Positions 42,965-59,040 of a stretch of DNA of 59,993 nt are shown here, piece by piece. The position numbers were made by a program, and so were the translations under genes. Position 1 is the first letter of the stretch, and the number at the start of each line of letters is the position of its first letter. The stretch comes from Aquibium carbonis (lineage in GTDB: Bacteria > Pseudomonadota > Alphaproteobacteria > Rhizobiales > Rhizobiaceae): contig NZ_RWKW01000040.1 in assembly GCF_003970795.1 (NCBI RefSeq), positions 1 through 59,993 on the forward strand, given 5' to 3'. Under the pieces are notes generated by a model. That model was not told the DNA's origin and did not search any database. It saw only the letters and a program-made list of their open reading frames with translations.

Positions 42965-44393
42965 TCGTCTCTTCTTCGCTGTCGGAGATGCCGTAGCGGC
43001 GCAGCTTGATGTAGAGGCTCTGGCGCGACAGGCCGAGCATGTCGGCCGCCGAGGCGCGATTGTTGTCGGTGAGCTTCAGCGCCGCCTCGATGCAGAGCTT
43101 CTCGATGATGTCGGCGGTATCGCGCACGAGATCCTTCAGCGGCACGCGGCCGACGAGCTCGGTCAGGTGGCTGGCCGACTGGCCGTTGACGGTGCCGAGC
43201 GGCGACAGCCCCGCATCCGAGCGCTGGCTCTCGCGCACCGACAGCCCGTAGCGCGGTCCGCCCGCGCCGTTGATGCGCGCGGCGGACAGCTCGACCGTCT
43301 CGCTGCCGCCGAGATCGTCGCGGATGATGGTGGAGAAGCGCCGCACGGTTCCGTGCTCGCGCAGGTTCGCCATCAGCACCTGCAGGTCGACGCCCGAGCC
43401 GCCGACCCAGGTGTCGACGCTCTTGCCCTCGATGCGGTCGAAGCCGACCACGCGGATCATGTCGAGGAAGGCCATGTTGGCCTCGAGGATGCGGCCGTCC
43501 GCGTCGACGACGACCAACCCGTCCGGCAGGCTCTCGACCATCGACAGCATGGACGAGACCGTGGAGACGCCGCCGCCGAGGTCGCGGTCGGCCAGGAAGC
43601 AGACCAGGAGGTTGGTGCGGCCGAACTCGCGGAACGGCGTGACGCGGATCGACAGCGGCTCGTCGAGCGTGGCGATCCGGGCGGTGATGACGTCCTCGCG
43701 CCCACGCGCGGCGATGGCGGCCAGCGCTTCGGCGACCTGCTGCTGCTCGCCCTTGGCGAAGGCGGCGGCCACCGATCCGCCGGCCAGCTTCTTGGCGGGC
43801 TTGGCAAACAGCCGCGCGGCGCCCTCGTTGGCGTCGAGAACCTTCAGCGACAGGGAATCGACCACGAGCAGGGGCTCGTAGGCGAGGTGGAAGATGATGC
43901 GGTAGCGCGCCTCGATGTCGCGGACGCGGCGATAGTCGCGTTCCATCTCGAACTGGGCCCGCAGCAGCCGTTGCTGCATGTCGGCCATGGCGCGACCGTC
44001 AGCCCCCAGCGCGAGCCGCTTGCCGCTGGCGGCCAGCGAGGCGACGCGGTAGGACACGGGCAGGTCGCGCGTGCCGTCGCCGGGATGGTTGACCTGGCGC
44101 GAGCGCGTCATCGTCATGCTCGACGCGTCCGACAGCAGGTCGCGCAGCTTCTCGCGGCTCTCCATCGTTACGGTCTCGTGCCAGCTTCGGCCGACCCAAT
44201 CCTCGAGACCCCAGGCCTTCAGCTCTGCGTCGCGGTATGCAATGTCGAGAATGTCACCGTCTGGCGACAGGACGAGCGCGATGTCCGCGCCGGCCGTGAC
44301 GATCTTCGAGACCGCCTCAGCGTCCAGTTCCGCCAAGAAGCGGCGGTTGTCTCCAAACGAGCGGCACACTTCTCGTGAGACCAGCTTGTCCAT
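42960..44393 (-). CDS. ppsR: Redox/light-responsive photosynthesis repressor PpsR (CrtJ)
   Basis: 477 residues. N-terminal domain, then PAS domains (about 165-275 and 285-385) and a C-terminal Fis-type HTH (about 436-467, ASAADMLGLSRQSLYIKLRR). Cysteines C265 (LLVCFLAD, in a PAS domain) and C434 (EKLCIEAALKL, at the HTH) probably correspond to the two redox cysteines of Rhodobacter PpsR/CrtJ. Represses bch, crt and puc genes under oxygen. ATG 44393 lies 77 bases inside the ppaA reading frame; start uncertain by some residues. Confidence 0.93.
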   Translation of the reverse strand: MDKLVSREVCRSFGDNRRFLAELDAEAVSKIVTAGADIALVLSPDGDILDIAYRDAELKAWGLEDWVGRSWHETVTMESREKLRDLLSDASSMTMTRSRQVNHPGDGTRDLPVSYRVASLAASGKRLALGADGRAMADMQQRLLRAQFEMERDYRRVRDIEARYRIIFHLAYEPLLVVDSLSLKVLDANEGAARLFAKPAKKLAGGSVAAAFAKGEQQQVAEALAAIAARGREDVITARIATLDEPLSIRVTPFREFGRTNLLVCFLADRDLGGGVSTVSSMLSMVESLPDGLVVVDADGRILEANMAFLDMIRVVGFDRIEGKSVDTWVGGSGVDLQVLMANLREHGTVRRFSTIIRDDLGGSETVELSAARINGAGGPRYGLSVRESQRSDAGLSPLGTVNGQSASHLTELVGRVPLKDLVRDTADIIEKLCIEAALKLTDNNRASAADMLGLSRQSLYIKLRRYGISDSEEETN

Positions 44394-45351
44394 CTGAGGC
44401 TTTCGCGTTCCAGTTTCGTTCGGTGACGGACACCGGGCCATGCCCTGTCCCGCCGTCAGTTGCCGCTGCGGCTTTGACGACCGCGTCCCGAGCGCTCAGC
44501 GCTAGGGAATCGGCCCCCACCTCATTGGCCAATTCCGGCTTATCCACGAATATTGCCCCGCCGACAACAATGCTGGCCGATTTGTTGCGCATGCTTGCGC
44601 GAAGCCTGCGGATGACCCGGGCCAGATCGGGCAGAAAGCCGGTGCTCGAAAGCGACAGGCCGATCAGTGCGTAATGGCTGCTCTCGGCAAGACGGAGGAA
44701 GTCGGTTCCGTCGCCGCTGCCGCAGCAGTCCACGTGCCATCCATCGCGCCGGAAGGCGTCCTCCACCACGCTCAGGCCGAAAGCATGCTGTTCGCCGGGC
44801 GCCGGCGCCAGCAGCGCCGCCCGGCCGGCGCGGACGGGTCCGGCCGGCGGGTTTTCCGTCGCGATCCGCCAGAACAACCGCTGGATCCGCGTCATGACCA
44901 CGGTGACCTGCATGAAATCGCAGATGTCCATCCGCCAGTATTCTCCCACGAGCCGGGCAGCGGGCGCCAGCAGCGCCTCGGCGGCTGCCTGCGGGTCGCC
45001 CGTCACTTCGACATAGGTTCTCAGCATGCTCTCGCACCGCTGGTCCGCTTCCGCCAGCAGCAGCCGCGTGAACTCGTCGACCTGCAACTTCTGTTCGTCG
45101 CGCTCCTGCCGTGCCGACGACCGCGACGCATTGCGTCCCACGAGCCGGGGCAGCACGTCGCAGCACACCGTCGTGGTCAGCTCCTCGGACTTGGCCTGCG
45201 ATGGCGCGTTCACCCGCCAGCTTCCGGCCGGCCAGCTGCTGCCGTGCTCGTTCCTGTTGGTGCTCGCCTGGTCGCTCCTGTTCGCATGGTCGCTGCGCGC
45301 GCGGGACATCGCGCCAGCGCCGGAACCATTCGACATGCTGCGTAAATTCAT
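44317..45351 (-). CDS. ppaA: Cobalamin-binding antirepressor PpaA/AerR
   Basis: 344 residues from ATG 45351. A helical region (about 90-165, LLLAEADQRCESMLRTYVEV) precedes a B12-binding SCHIC domain (about 175-295) with APGEQHAFGL, where H189 would match the cobalt-ligating histidine of AerR. AerR/PpaA proteins antagonise PpsR/CrtJ in a light- and B12-dependent way. Lies directly before ppsR with a 77-base overlap; the last 25 residues are a non-conserved tail within that overlap. The N-terminal 60 residues are low-complexity, so an internal start is possible. Confidence 0.88.
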   Translation of the reverse strand: MNLRSMSNGSGAGAMSRARSDHANRSDQASTNRNEHGSSWPAGSWRVNAPSQAKSEELTTTVCCDVLPRLVGRNASRSSARQERDEQKLQVDEFTRLLLAEADQRCESMLRTYVEVTGDPQAAAEALLAPAARLVGEYWRMDICDFMQVTVVMTRIQRLFWRIATENPPAGPVRAGRAALLAPAPGEQHAFGLSVVEDAFRRDGWHVDCCGSGDGTDFLRLAESSHYALIGLSLSSTGFLPDLARVIRRLRASMRNKSASIVVGGAIFVDKPELANEVGADSLALSARDAVVKAAAATDGGTGHGPVSVTERNWNAKASDGQAGLTRSVPLVWRQPPLLGGTGR

Positions 45352-45516
45352 GACTGGCGATCCCTCCGTTCGCCAGCGAAAAGGTCGCGCACATCCGTCC
45401 GTCGGCTGCGTCGCAACGGCTTGCGAGCGCCGAAAGGGCACGTTGCGTGGTCTTCGCGCTGAATCCTTTTTCTTCGTTTGACGATACTCGCTTCCCGCAG
45501 CTTGTCCAGCGGAATC

Positions 45517-45569
45517 TGTCCACGAAAAATGACAACGTAAAAACGGATAGACGTCAATCTAGGTTGACA
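45517..45569 (+). promoter_or_regulatory. Two PpsR/CrtJ boxes and promoter of the bchF operon
   Basis: TGTCCACGAAAAATGACA (45517-45534, exact TGT-N12-ACA) and CGTCAATCTAGGTTGACA (45552-45569, CGT-N12-ACA) are 35 bases apart centre to centre. TTGACA at 45564-45569 followed by ATTAAT about 16 bases on gives a sigma-70-like promoter overlapped by the second box. It lies between divergent ppaA and bchF. The rest of the 292-base gap shows no gene. Confidence 0.7.
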
Positions 45570-45643
45570 CTCTGGTTGAGGCGGGATTAATGTTGCCTCG
45601 ACTGCAGAAGCAAACAGAACAAGGGAGGCGGTCGCGCAAGGCA

Positions 45644-47445
<1,802 letters not shown>

Positions 47446-47447
47446 CC

Positions 47448-48972
47448 ATGCAGCTCACCGTCTGGACCTATGAAGGACCGCCCCACGTGGGAGCCATGCG
47501 GATCGCCGCATCGATGCGGGGCCTCCACTACGTGCTGCATGCCCCTCAGGGCGACACCTATGCCGATCTGCTGTTCACGATGATCGAACGGCGCGACACG
47601 CGCCCGCCGGTCACCTACACGACCTTCAAGGCCCAGGATCTCGGCGCCGATACGGCCGAGATCTTCAAGATCGCCTGTCGCGACGCGGTCGAGCGGTTCC
47701 AGCCGGAAGCCATCATCGTCGGGGCGTCGTGCACGGCGGAACTGATCCAGGACGATCCGGCCGGGCTCGCCGCCGCGCTCGCGCTTCCGATCCCCGTCAT
47801 TCCGCTCGAGCTTCCTTCCTATTCCAAGAAGGAGAACTGGGGCGCTGCCGAGACCTTCTATCGTCTCGTCAGGACGTTCGCCGCCGCCGCGCAGCCGAAG
47901 ACCGTCCGCTCCATGCGCCCCGCTGGCGAGCGGAGCTGCAACCTGCTCGGCCCGACTTCGCTGGGTTTTCGTCATCGCGACGACATCGTCGAGGTCCGCA
48001 AGCTGGTCGAGGGACTGGGCGTCGCCGTCAATCTCGTCGCGCCGCTCGGCGCCAGCCCCTCCGATCTCGCGCGTCTGCCCGAGGCGGATTTCAATGTCGT
48101 GCTCTACCCCGAGATCGCCAGCACGGCGGCGGACTGGCTGAAGCGCAATCATGGCCAGCCTTTCGTCTCGATCCCGCCCATCGGCGTGGGTGCGACCGCG
48201 GAGTTTCTCACCGCCGTCGCGGAACTGGCAGGCGTCCCGCCCCCGGCCGCTGCGCCGACCAACCTGCGCATGCCCTGGTACTCGCGCTCGATCGATTCGA
48301 CCTACCTTACCGGCAAGCGCGTCTTCATCTTTGGCGACGCGACCCATGCCGTTGCCGCCGCCCGGATCGCCGCCGACGAACTCGGCTTCGTCGTCTGCGG
48401 GCTTGGAACCTACAGCCGGGAGTTTGCTCGTGACGTACGGGCGGCTGCGGCGCATCACGGTGTCGAACCGCTGATCAGCGACGATCATCTCGCGGTCGAG
48501 GACGCCATCATCGCCGCCCAACCCGAACTCATCCTGGGCACGCAGATGGAGCGGCACGTCGCCAAGCGGCTGCGCATTCCCTGCGCCGTCATCTCCGCGC
48601 CCGTCCACGTGCAGGACTTTCCCGCCCGCTACTCGCCGCAGATGGGGCACGAGGGCGCGAACGTGCTGTTCGACAGCTGGGTCCATCCGCTGATGATGGG
48701 CCTCGAGGAGCATCTGCTTGGGATGTTTCGCGACGATTTCGAATTCAACGACACGGTTGCGCCGTCGCATCTTGGCCACTCGACAGCTCCGGCTGGCGTG
48801 GCGCCGGACGAATCCACCCTCGTCGTTCTGGACCGCCCCGTGGCCTGGAGTGGGGATGCCGAAAAGGAACTGAGGAAAATTCCGTTCTTCGTGCGTGGAA
48901 AGGCACGGAGGAACACCGAGCGCTTTGCCGCCGAACGTGGACTGCACACCATCACAATAGAGACATTGTACG

Positions 48973-48998
<26 letters not shown>
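47448..48998 (+). CDS. bchB: Light-independent protochlorophyllide reductase subunit B
   Basis: 516 residues, standard length. Asp36 (in GDTYAD) is the unusual aspartate ligand to the NB-cluster. [12 protein letters not shown] (about 91-102) and the C-terminal helix region ([18 protein letters not shown]) are typical. Starts 2 bases after the bchN stop; its last 26 bases overlap the start of bchH in another frame. Confidence 0.96.
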
Positions 48999-53587
<4,589 letters not shown>

Positions 53588-53588
<1 letters not shown>

Positions 53589-54280
53589 TGGATGGCGCGG
53601 CCTACATCGAGAGGCGGGACAAGATCCGCACCTATTTCGACCGCACCGCCGTGGATGCGTGGAAGCGGCTGGCCACGGAAGCGCCGCTTGGCCGTATCCG
53701 GGCCTCCGTCCGAGAGGGCAGGGGGCGCATGCGCGCCGCGATGCTGGCGATGCTGCCGCTCGACCTGTCCGGCTGGCGCGTGCTCGACGCCGGTTGCGGC
53801 GCCGGCATGTTCTCGGTGGAACTCGCGCGGCGCGGCGCCGAGGTCACGGCCATCGACCTCTCGCCCGAGATGGTCGCTTTCGCCGCCGACACCGTGCCCG
53901 CTGACCTCGGAACGGGGCGCATCCACTTCCTTTCCGGCGACATGCTGTCCGACAAGCTTGGTCGTTTCGACGCGATCGTGGCGATGGACTCGCTGATCCA
54001 CTATACGCTCGCCGATGCCGCCGAAGCGCTCGTGCGCCTCGCCGCCCGCACCGAGCGCAGCATCGTCTTCACCTTCGCGCCGCGAACACCCGCGCTTGCG
54101 GCCATGCACGCACTGGGCCGGCTGTTTCCCCGTGGAGACCGTTCCCCGGCGATCGAACCCGTTCGTCCTGAAGCCATCGCGGCCCGCATCGACGGAATGC
54201 CGGGTTGGCAGGTCGGCCGCACGGCCCGCATCGGCCACGGCTTCTACACCTCGCAGGCACTGGAGATCGTCCGGTCATGA
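53588..54280 (+). CDS. bchM: Magnesium protoporphyrin IX methyltransferase
   Basis: 230 residues. SAM-binding motif I VLDAGCGAGMFSVELA (about 64-79) followed by AIDLSPEMV. Methylates the C13 propionate of Mg-protoporphyrin IX, making the substrate of AcsF encoded downstream. Start and stop overlap the neighbouring genes by 1 and 4 bases. Confidence 0.95.
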
Positions 54281-55719
54281 CGAAGAGTTCCGGCATCGCG
54301 ATGTCCTCGGCCTGGGTGCGGCTTGGAAGCCGTTTCCTGCCGTTCGCCGATGCCGCTACCGAGGGCCTGCCGCTGCCGCGGCTCCTGCGTCTGTCGCTGT
54401 TCCAGGTCTCCGTCGGTCTGGCGATGGTGCTTCTGACTGGAACGCTCAATCGCGTGATGATCGTCGAACTTGGCGTACCGGCTACAGTCGTCGCCATCAT
54501 GGTAGCCCTACCGATCCTCGTCGCTCCCGCACGCGCCCTGATCGGTCATCGATCCGATACCTACCGCTCCTATCTAGGCTGGCGGCGCGTCCCCTTCATC
54601 TGGCTGGGCACGCTGCTGCAATTCGGCGGCTTCGCCATCATGCCGTTTGCGCTCCTCGTTTTGTCCGGCGGCGGCGAGGCGACCGTGCCCTATGCCGGTG
54701 AAATCGGCGCTGCGCTGGCCTTCCTGCTCGTCGGCGCGGGCATGCACACAGTCCAGACCGCCGGGCTGGCGCTTGCCTGCGACCTCGCGCCAGAAGACAG
54801 CCGGCCGCGGATCGTCGCTCTGCTCTACCTCGTGTTGTTGCTGGGAATGTTCGTGTCCGCTGTCGCATTGTCCCTGCTGCTCGCCGATTTCGGCCATGTC
54901 CTTCTCATCCAAGTGGTCCAGGGAGCCGCCGCGGTGACGATGGTTCTCAATCTCGTCGCGCTCTGGAAACAGGAAGGCAGAGACCCTCGCCTGACCGCGC
55001 ATGAGCGCGTCCGCCAGTCCTTTGCCGACGCTTGGGCGGGCTTCGCGAAGGCTCCCGGCGCGAGGCGTCTTCTGGTCGCTGTCGCGCTTGGCTCGGCCGG
55101 TTTCGCCATGCAGGACGTACTGCTCGAGCCCTATGGCGGGGAGGTGCTGGGGCTTGGCGTCGGGCAGACGACTTTACTGACCGCGCTGCTTGCAGGAGGC
55201 ACGATCCTGGGGCTTTTCCTTGCGGCGCGGGTGCTCGACCGGGGCTTCAATCCTTTCCGCCTATCGGGCTTCGGGGCGCTTGTCGGAATTGGTGCTTTCA
55301 CGCTCGTCATCATCTCCGCACCGCTCCAGTCCGTCGTTCTGTTCCGCAGCGGAACGGCGCTGATCGGCTTCGGCGCAGGGCTCTACACGGTCGGCCTTTT
55401 GACCGCGGCCATGAACCTCGGCCGGATCACGGGCAGCGGCATCGCGCTCGGTGCCTGGGGCGCGGCGCAGGCGACCGCCGCGGGCTTGGCGATTGCAGTA
55501 GGCGGCGCCGTGCGGGACATCGTCGCGGCCCTGGCGGCAAACGGAACGTTGGGATCGGTCTTCGCAAGTCCCGGCGCAGGATACGGGGTGGTATATCACA
55601 TTGAAATTGCGTTGCTTTTTGCGGCGCTCGTCGCCGTCGGTCCGCTGGCTCGCTATGCCGGGCCCGAGGTCAGGCGGCGAGACGGCGACACTTTCGGACT
55701 AGCGGCATTTCCCGGCTGA
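54277..55719 (+). CDS. lhaA: LhaA: light-harvesting complex 1 assembly protein (PucC family)
   Basis: 480 residues, 12-helix PucC/LhaA family with GTLNRVMIVELGVPATVV (about 49-66) and the loop RALIGHRSDTYRSYLGWRRVPFIW (about 87-110). Position after bchM and before puhA is diagnostic for LhaA, which assists LH1 insertion. The related Bch2-type paralogue is at 40678-41991. Confidence 0.94.
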   Translation: MTKSSGIAMSSAWVRLGSRFLPFADAATEGLPLPRLLRLSLFQVSVGLAMVLLTGTLNRVMIVELGVPATVVAIMVALPILVAPARALIGHRSDTYRSYLGWRRVPFIWLGTLLQFGGFAIMPFALLVLSGGGEATVPYAGEIGAALAFLLVGAGMHTVQTAGLALACDLAPEDSRPRIVALLYLVLLLGMFVSAVALSLLLADFGHVLLIQVVQGAAAVTMVLNLVALWKQEGRDPRLTAHERVRQSFADAWAGFAKAPGARRLLVAVALGSAGFAMQDVLLEPYGGEVLGLGVGQTTLLTALLAGGTILGLFLAARVLDRGFNPFRLSGFGALVGIGAFTLVIISAPLQSVVLFRSGTALIGFGAGLYTVGLLTAAMNLGRITGSGIALGAWGAAQATAAGLAIAVGGAVRDIVAALAANGTLGSVFASPGAGYGVVYHIEIALLFAALVAVGPLARYAGPEVRRRDGDTFGLAAFPG

Positions 55720-55742
55720 GGCCGGCAAAGGGGAGAAAGAGC

Positions 55743-56525
55743 ATGTATCCCAACGAGTTCACCAGCTACATCGACGCCGCTCAGGTGGCGCTCTACGTCT
55801 TCTGGGTGTTCTTCTTCGGCCTTGTCTTCTGGCTGCGCAGAGAGGACCGGCGCGAAGGCTACCCGCTGGAGTCCGATCCGACCGGAACGGTCAAGGATCG
55901 CGGCTTCCTACTTCTGCCGGAGCCCAAGACCTTCCTTTTGCGTGACGGAACCTCGGTGTCCGTCCCCAACCTGAAGCGCGACCAGCGTCCCATCGCGGCG
56001 GTTCGGGCCGGGGCATGGCCAGGTGCTCCCCTGGTTCCCACCGGCGATCCGCTGGTCGACGGCGTGGGACCGGCTGCCTGGGCCGAGCGTCGCGACATTC
56101 CGGACCAGACCTGGGATGGTCGCAACAAGATCGTGCCGACGCGTGTCGATGCGCATTACGGCGTCGCGCCCGGTGATCCGGATCCGCGCGGCATGAGGGT
56201 CATTGCCGCTGATCGTAAGGTGGCCGGCACCGTGACCGATATCTGGGTCGATCATGCCGAGCACGCGATCCGTTACCTCGAAGTCGACATCGACCAGCCC
56301 GGACTCGGCAACGTGCTCGTTCCCATGACGCTGGCGCGGATCGTGGGAACCGATCTGTCCGGACGCAGCGTGCAGGTGAAATCATTGCTGGCTGGCCAGT
56401 TCGCCAATGCGCCGCGCACACGTTCGCGGGACTCGGTGACCTTCCTCGAGGAGGACCGCATCTGTGCCTATTTCACTGGCGGCCATCTCTACGCCACCGG
56501 TGACCGTTCGGAGCCGCTGCTGTGA
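55743..56525 (+). CDS. puhA: Photosynthetic reaction centre H subunit
   Basis: 260 residues. A single N-terminal transmembrane helix (about 13-31) is followed by a cytoplasmic PRC-barrel domain (about 145-235, RVIAADRKVAGTVTDIWVDHAE). Caps the L/M subunits (pufLM not in this window) and shapes the QB proton path. GGGGAGAAAGAGC ribosome site before ATG 55743. The stop overlaps puhB by 4 bases. Confidence 0.96.
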   Translation: MYPNEFTSYIDAAQVALYVFWVFFFGLVFWLRREDRREGYPLESDPTGTVKDRGFLLLPEPKTFLLRDGTSVSVPNLKRDQRPIAAVRAGAWPGAPLVPTGDPLVDGVGPAAWAERRDIPDQTWDGRNKIVPTRVDAHYGVAPGDPDPRGMRVIAADRKVAGTVTDIWVDHAEHAIRYLEVDIDQPGLGNVLVPMTLARIVGTDLSGRSVQVKSLLAGQFANAPRTRSRDSVTFLEEDRICAYFTGGHLYATGDRSEPLL

Positions 56526-57211
56526 CCGAGGACCACGACGACTTCTCCTTCGAGCCCCAGCCGGGGCTGCCCGCCCCCCTGCCGCAGGGCGAGCGGCTTT
56601 TGTGGCAGGGCGCGCCCACATGGCCCGCTTTCGCGTTATCCGCCTTCCGATTACGCGGCGTTGCGATCTATTTCCTGATCGTCGCTCTATGGCAGGCTGG
56701 TTCCGCGTGGGCCGATGGCGGCGTCGCCAGCGACATCGCCGCTGTGGTCGGGTGGACCGGATTGCTGGCGCTCTGCGCGCTTGCCGTCCTGGCCGGTCTT
56801 GCGAAAGTCTATGCACGAACCACGATTTATTCGCTGACATCGAAGCGCCTTCTCATCCGCTCCGGCGTTGCTCTGCCGATAACATTGAACATTCCACTGC
56901 CGCTGATCGAATCGGCGTCTCTCGTTCGTTCGCCGCTCGGTACCGGAAGCGTCGTATTGTCTGTCGCCAAGCCGAACCGCATTGCCTGGCTGGCTCTCTG
57001 GCCGAGCACGAAGCCATTCGCTTTCAACCATCCGCAGCCGATGTTGCGGGCACTCGCCGATGCGGACAAGCTTGCTCCGCTGCTTGCGGAAGCGCTGTCC
57101 GCAAGCGGAAGCTCGACAACCGCGCCCGCTGCTCGCCGCGCACCTCGCCCCGCATCCGCCGACGTCACGGGCCGGCCAGCCGGACATGGCCCGATCGGCT
57201 TGCCAGCCTGA
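56522..57211 (+). CDS. puhB: Photosynthetic complex assembly protein PuhB
   Basis: 229 residues. N-terminal QGERLLWQGAPTWPAFA is typical of PuhB/PH-like proteins; two membrane helices follow (about 46-65 and 72-97), then a bacterial PH-like domain with YSLTSKRLLIRSGVALPITLN. The C-terminal 30 residues are Ala/Pro/Ser-rich and probably disordered. Assists reaction-centre assembly. 4-base overlap with puhA. Confidence 0.92.
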   Translation: MTEDHDDFSFEPQPGLPAPLPQGERLLWQGAPTWPAFALSAFRLRGVAIYFLIVALWQAGSAWADGGVASDIAAVVGWTGLLALCALAVLAGLAKVYARTTIYSLTSKRLLIRSGVALPITLNIPLPLIESASLVRSPLGTGSVVLSVAKPNRIAWLALWPSTKPFAFNHPQPMLRALADADKLAPLLAEALSASGSSTTAPAARRAPRPASADVTGRPAGHGPIGLPA

Positions 57212-57221
57212 GGAGAATTCC

Positions 57222-57671
57222 ATGAGCCACGCCGCCCGCCAACCCGACCCGCTCCGCCGCCCGGCCATCGCCTGCGGCATGCTCGCCTGCCTTGCCATCC
57301 TGTTCGCCGCTTTCGCTCCAAAGGCGCAGTTGCCGGCACCGGCTGGTCCGCCCGAGGCGGCGGTGAAGCTGCGCTTCGAGGACAAGCAGGGCGGTATCGT
57401 GTTGGTGAAGGACGCTGCCAGCGGCGACACTGTCGCGAGTCTCGGCATTGGTGAGGGCGGTTTCGTGCGTGCAACGGTGCGCGGTCTGGCCGCTGCCCGC
57501 AAGCGAAACGGTTTTGGTGACGAGACCCCTTTCGAATTGTCGCGCTTCGCAGATGGACGCCTGACGCTGCGCGACCCCGATACGGACAGGACCATATCCC
57601 TGTTCGCCTTTGGCCACGACAACGCAGCCGCGTTCGGGGCCTTCATCGATCAGAGGAGGGAACCGCTATGA
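57222..57671 (+). CDS. puhC: Photosynthetic complex assembly protein PuhC
   Basis: 149 residues. One N-terminal membrane anchor (about 15-32) and a soluble domain with RFEDKQGGIVLVKDAASGDTVA and VRGLAAARKR, as in PuhC. Needed for reaction-centre/LH1 organisation in Rhodobacter. AGGAGAATTCC ribosome site before ATG 57222; the stop overlaps the next gene by 4 bases. Confidence 0.9.
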   Translation: MSHAARQPDPLRRPAIACGMLACLAILFAAFAPKAQLPAPAGPPEAAVKLRFEDKQGGIVLVKDAASGDTVASLGIGEGGFVRATVRGLAAARKRNGFGDETPFELSRFADGRLTLRDPDTDRTISLFAFGHDNAAAFGAFIDQRREPL

Positions 57672-57970
57672 TCGAACAACTGGGACTGGGCAGGGAAAGG
57701 TTGGACGTCCCCTGTATCATCGAGATCGAGAATACCTGGGAGAGCCTACATGCTCATGTCGAACTGGAAGGCGTTGACGTGGAACCCGGTGACGAGGTGC
57801 ATGTTCAGGGCGGCGAGATCGTCGTGCCCTACGGCGAGCGTCTGACGCTGCGCCGTAGGGCGACGGTGACGAAGGCCGCCGCTCCGGAACGCCTTTGGGT
57901 ACGGATGACCGGCGACTTCGAGTTCATGGAACTGCTCGAGTTTTCGTTCTCGTCAGGGAGGAAGCCATGA
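57668..57970 (+). CDS. Small soluble protein of the puh operon, no named function
   Basis: 100 residues, acidic, beta-rich looking, no membrane segment: the middle reads [18 protein letters not shown] followed by EIVVPYGE. It sits between puhC and acsF with ATGA overlaps on both sides, so it is translationally locked into the operon. Conserved small proteins occur here in other purple bacteria, and Rhodobacter has a much shorter puhD at this place; whether they are homologous I cannot tell. Confidence 0.8.
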   Translation: MIEQLGLGRERLDVPCIIEIENTWESLHAHVELEGVDVEPGDEVHVQGGEIVVPYGERLTLRRRATVTKAAAPERLWVRMTGDFEFMELLEFSFSSGRKP

Positions 57971-59031
57971 CCATCGAGAAACTCTCGCTCAAGGCTGCCG
58001 ATACGAACGGTATGGCCGCCGAGTCCACGCTGCTGTCGCCACGCTTCTACACCACAGACTTCGCGGCGCTCGACAAGATGGATGTCTCGGCGGTGCGGGC
58101 CGAGTGGGATGCCCTCCTTCAGGAAATGGAGGACGATCCAAACAAGGGTCACTTCAAGCGCAACGAAGAATGGGACAAGATCGACTTCGAGGCGCTGCCG
58201 GAAGGCCTGCGCAACGAGTTCGTGGATTTCCTCGTCTCGTCGCTGACCGCAGAGTTTTCGGGCTGCGTGCTCTACAAGGAGATGAAAAAGCGCGGCACGA
58301 ACCCCGAGATGGTGCGGCTGTTCTCCTACATGAGTCGCGACGAGGCCCGCCACGCAGGGTTCATCAATGACTCGCTCAAGGAATTCGGCATCGGCGTCAA
58401 TCTCGGATTCCTGACGAAGGCCAAGAAATACACGTATTTCCGGCCGAAATTCATCTTCTACGCCACCTATCTCTCCGAAAAGATCGGCTATGCTCGCTAC
58501 ATCAACATCTATCGCCAGTTGGAGCGGCACCCGGAGAAGCGGTTCCACCCGATCTTCAAATGGTTCGAGAAGTGGTGCAACGACGAGTTTCGGCACGGCG
58601 AGGCCTTCGCGCTCCTGATGCGTGCCAACCCGGACTATCTAAGGGGCATGAACCGGTTGTGGGTGCGGTTCTTCGTGCTCGCCGTCTACGCGACCATGTA
58701 TGTCCGCGACCATGCCCGGCCTGAGTTCCACAAGGCGCTGGACATGGATCCGACCGAGTATGACTACAAGGTCTTCCGGCTGACGAACGAGATTACGAGA
58801 CAGGTCTTCCCGCTTGTGGTCGACATCGACCACCCGCGCTTCCGCAAGGGCCTGGAAAAGCTTCGCGTGATCAACGAGACGGCCGCGACAATCGAGGGCA
58901 ACGGCATCGGCGCCAGACTGAAGCGAGGGTTTTGCGGTCTGCGCGCCGCTGCCACCTTCGTCTCGCTGTACACCATCCCCACGATCGAAAACGAACTGCC
59001 TGACACCAGCCGCATGCAGCCGGTCTGGTAG
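57967..59031 (+). CDS. acsF: Mg-protoporphyrin IX monomethyl ester oxidative cyclase (aerobic)
   Basis: 354 residues, diiron oxygenase of the ferritin-like fold. Two ExxH motifs E126-ARH129 and E207-FRH210 with flanking acidic residues supply the iron ligands. Forms ring E using O2, which fits an aerobic phototroph. Overlaps the preceding small gene by 4 bases. Confidence 0.96.
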   Translation: MTIEKLSLKAADTNGMAAESTLLSPRFYTTDFAALDKMDVSAVRAEWDALLQEMEDDPNKGHFKRNEEWDKIDFEALPEGLRNEFVDFLVSSLTAEFSGCVLYKEMKKRGTNPEMVRLFSYMSRDEARHAGFINDSLKEFGIGVNLGFLTKAKKYTYFRPKFIFYATYLSEKIGYARYINIYRQLERHPEKRFHPIFKWFEKWCNDEFRHGEAFALLMRANPDYLRGMNRLWVRFFVLAVYATMYVRDHARPEFHKALDMDPTEYDYKVFRLTNEITRQVFPLVVDIDHPRFRKGLEKLRVINETAATIEGNGIGARLKRGFCGLRAAATFVSLYTIPTIENELPDTSRMQPVW

Positions 59032-59040
59032 GAGGCGATC

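Noticed and set aside
45590-45643. Earlier bchF start at ATG 45590
   Set aside because: It overlaps the predicted -10 region and adds residues not seen in BchF; ATG 45644 gives the usual length.
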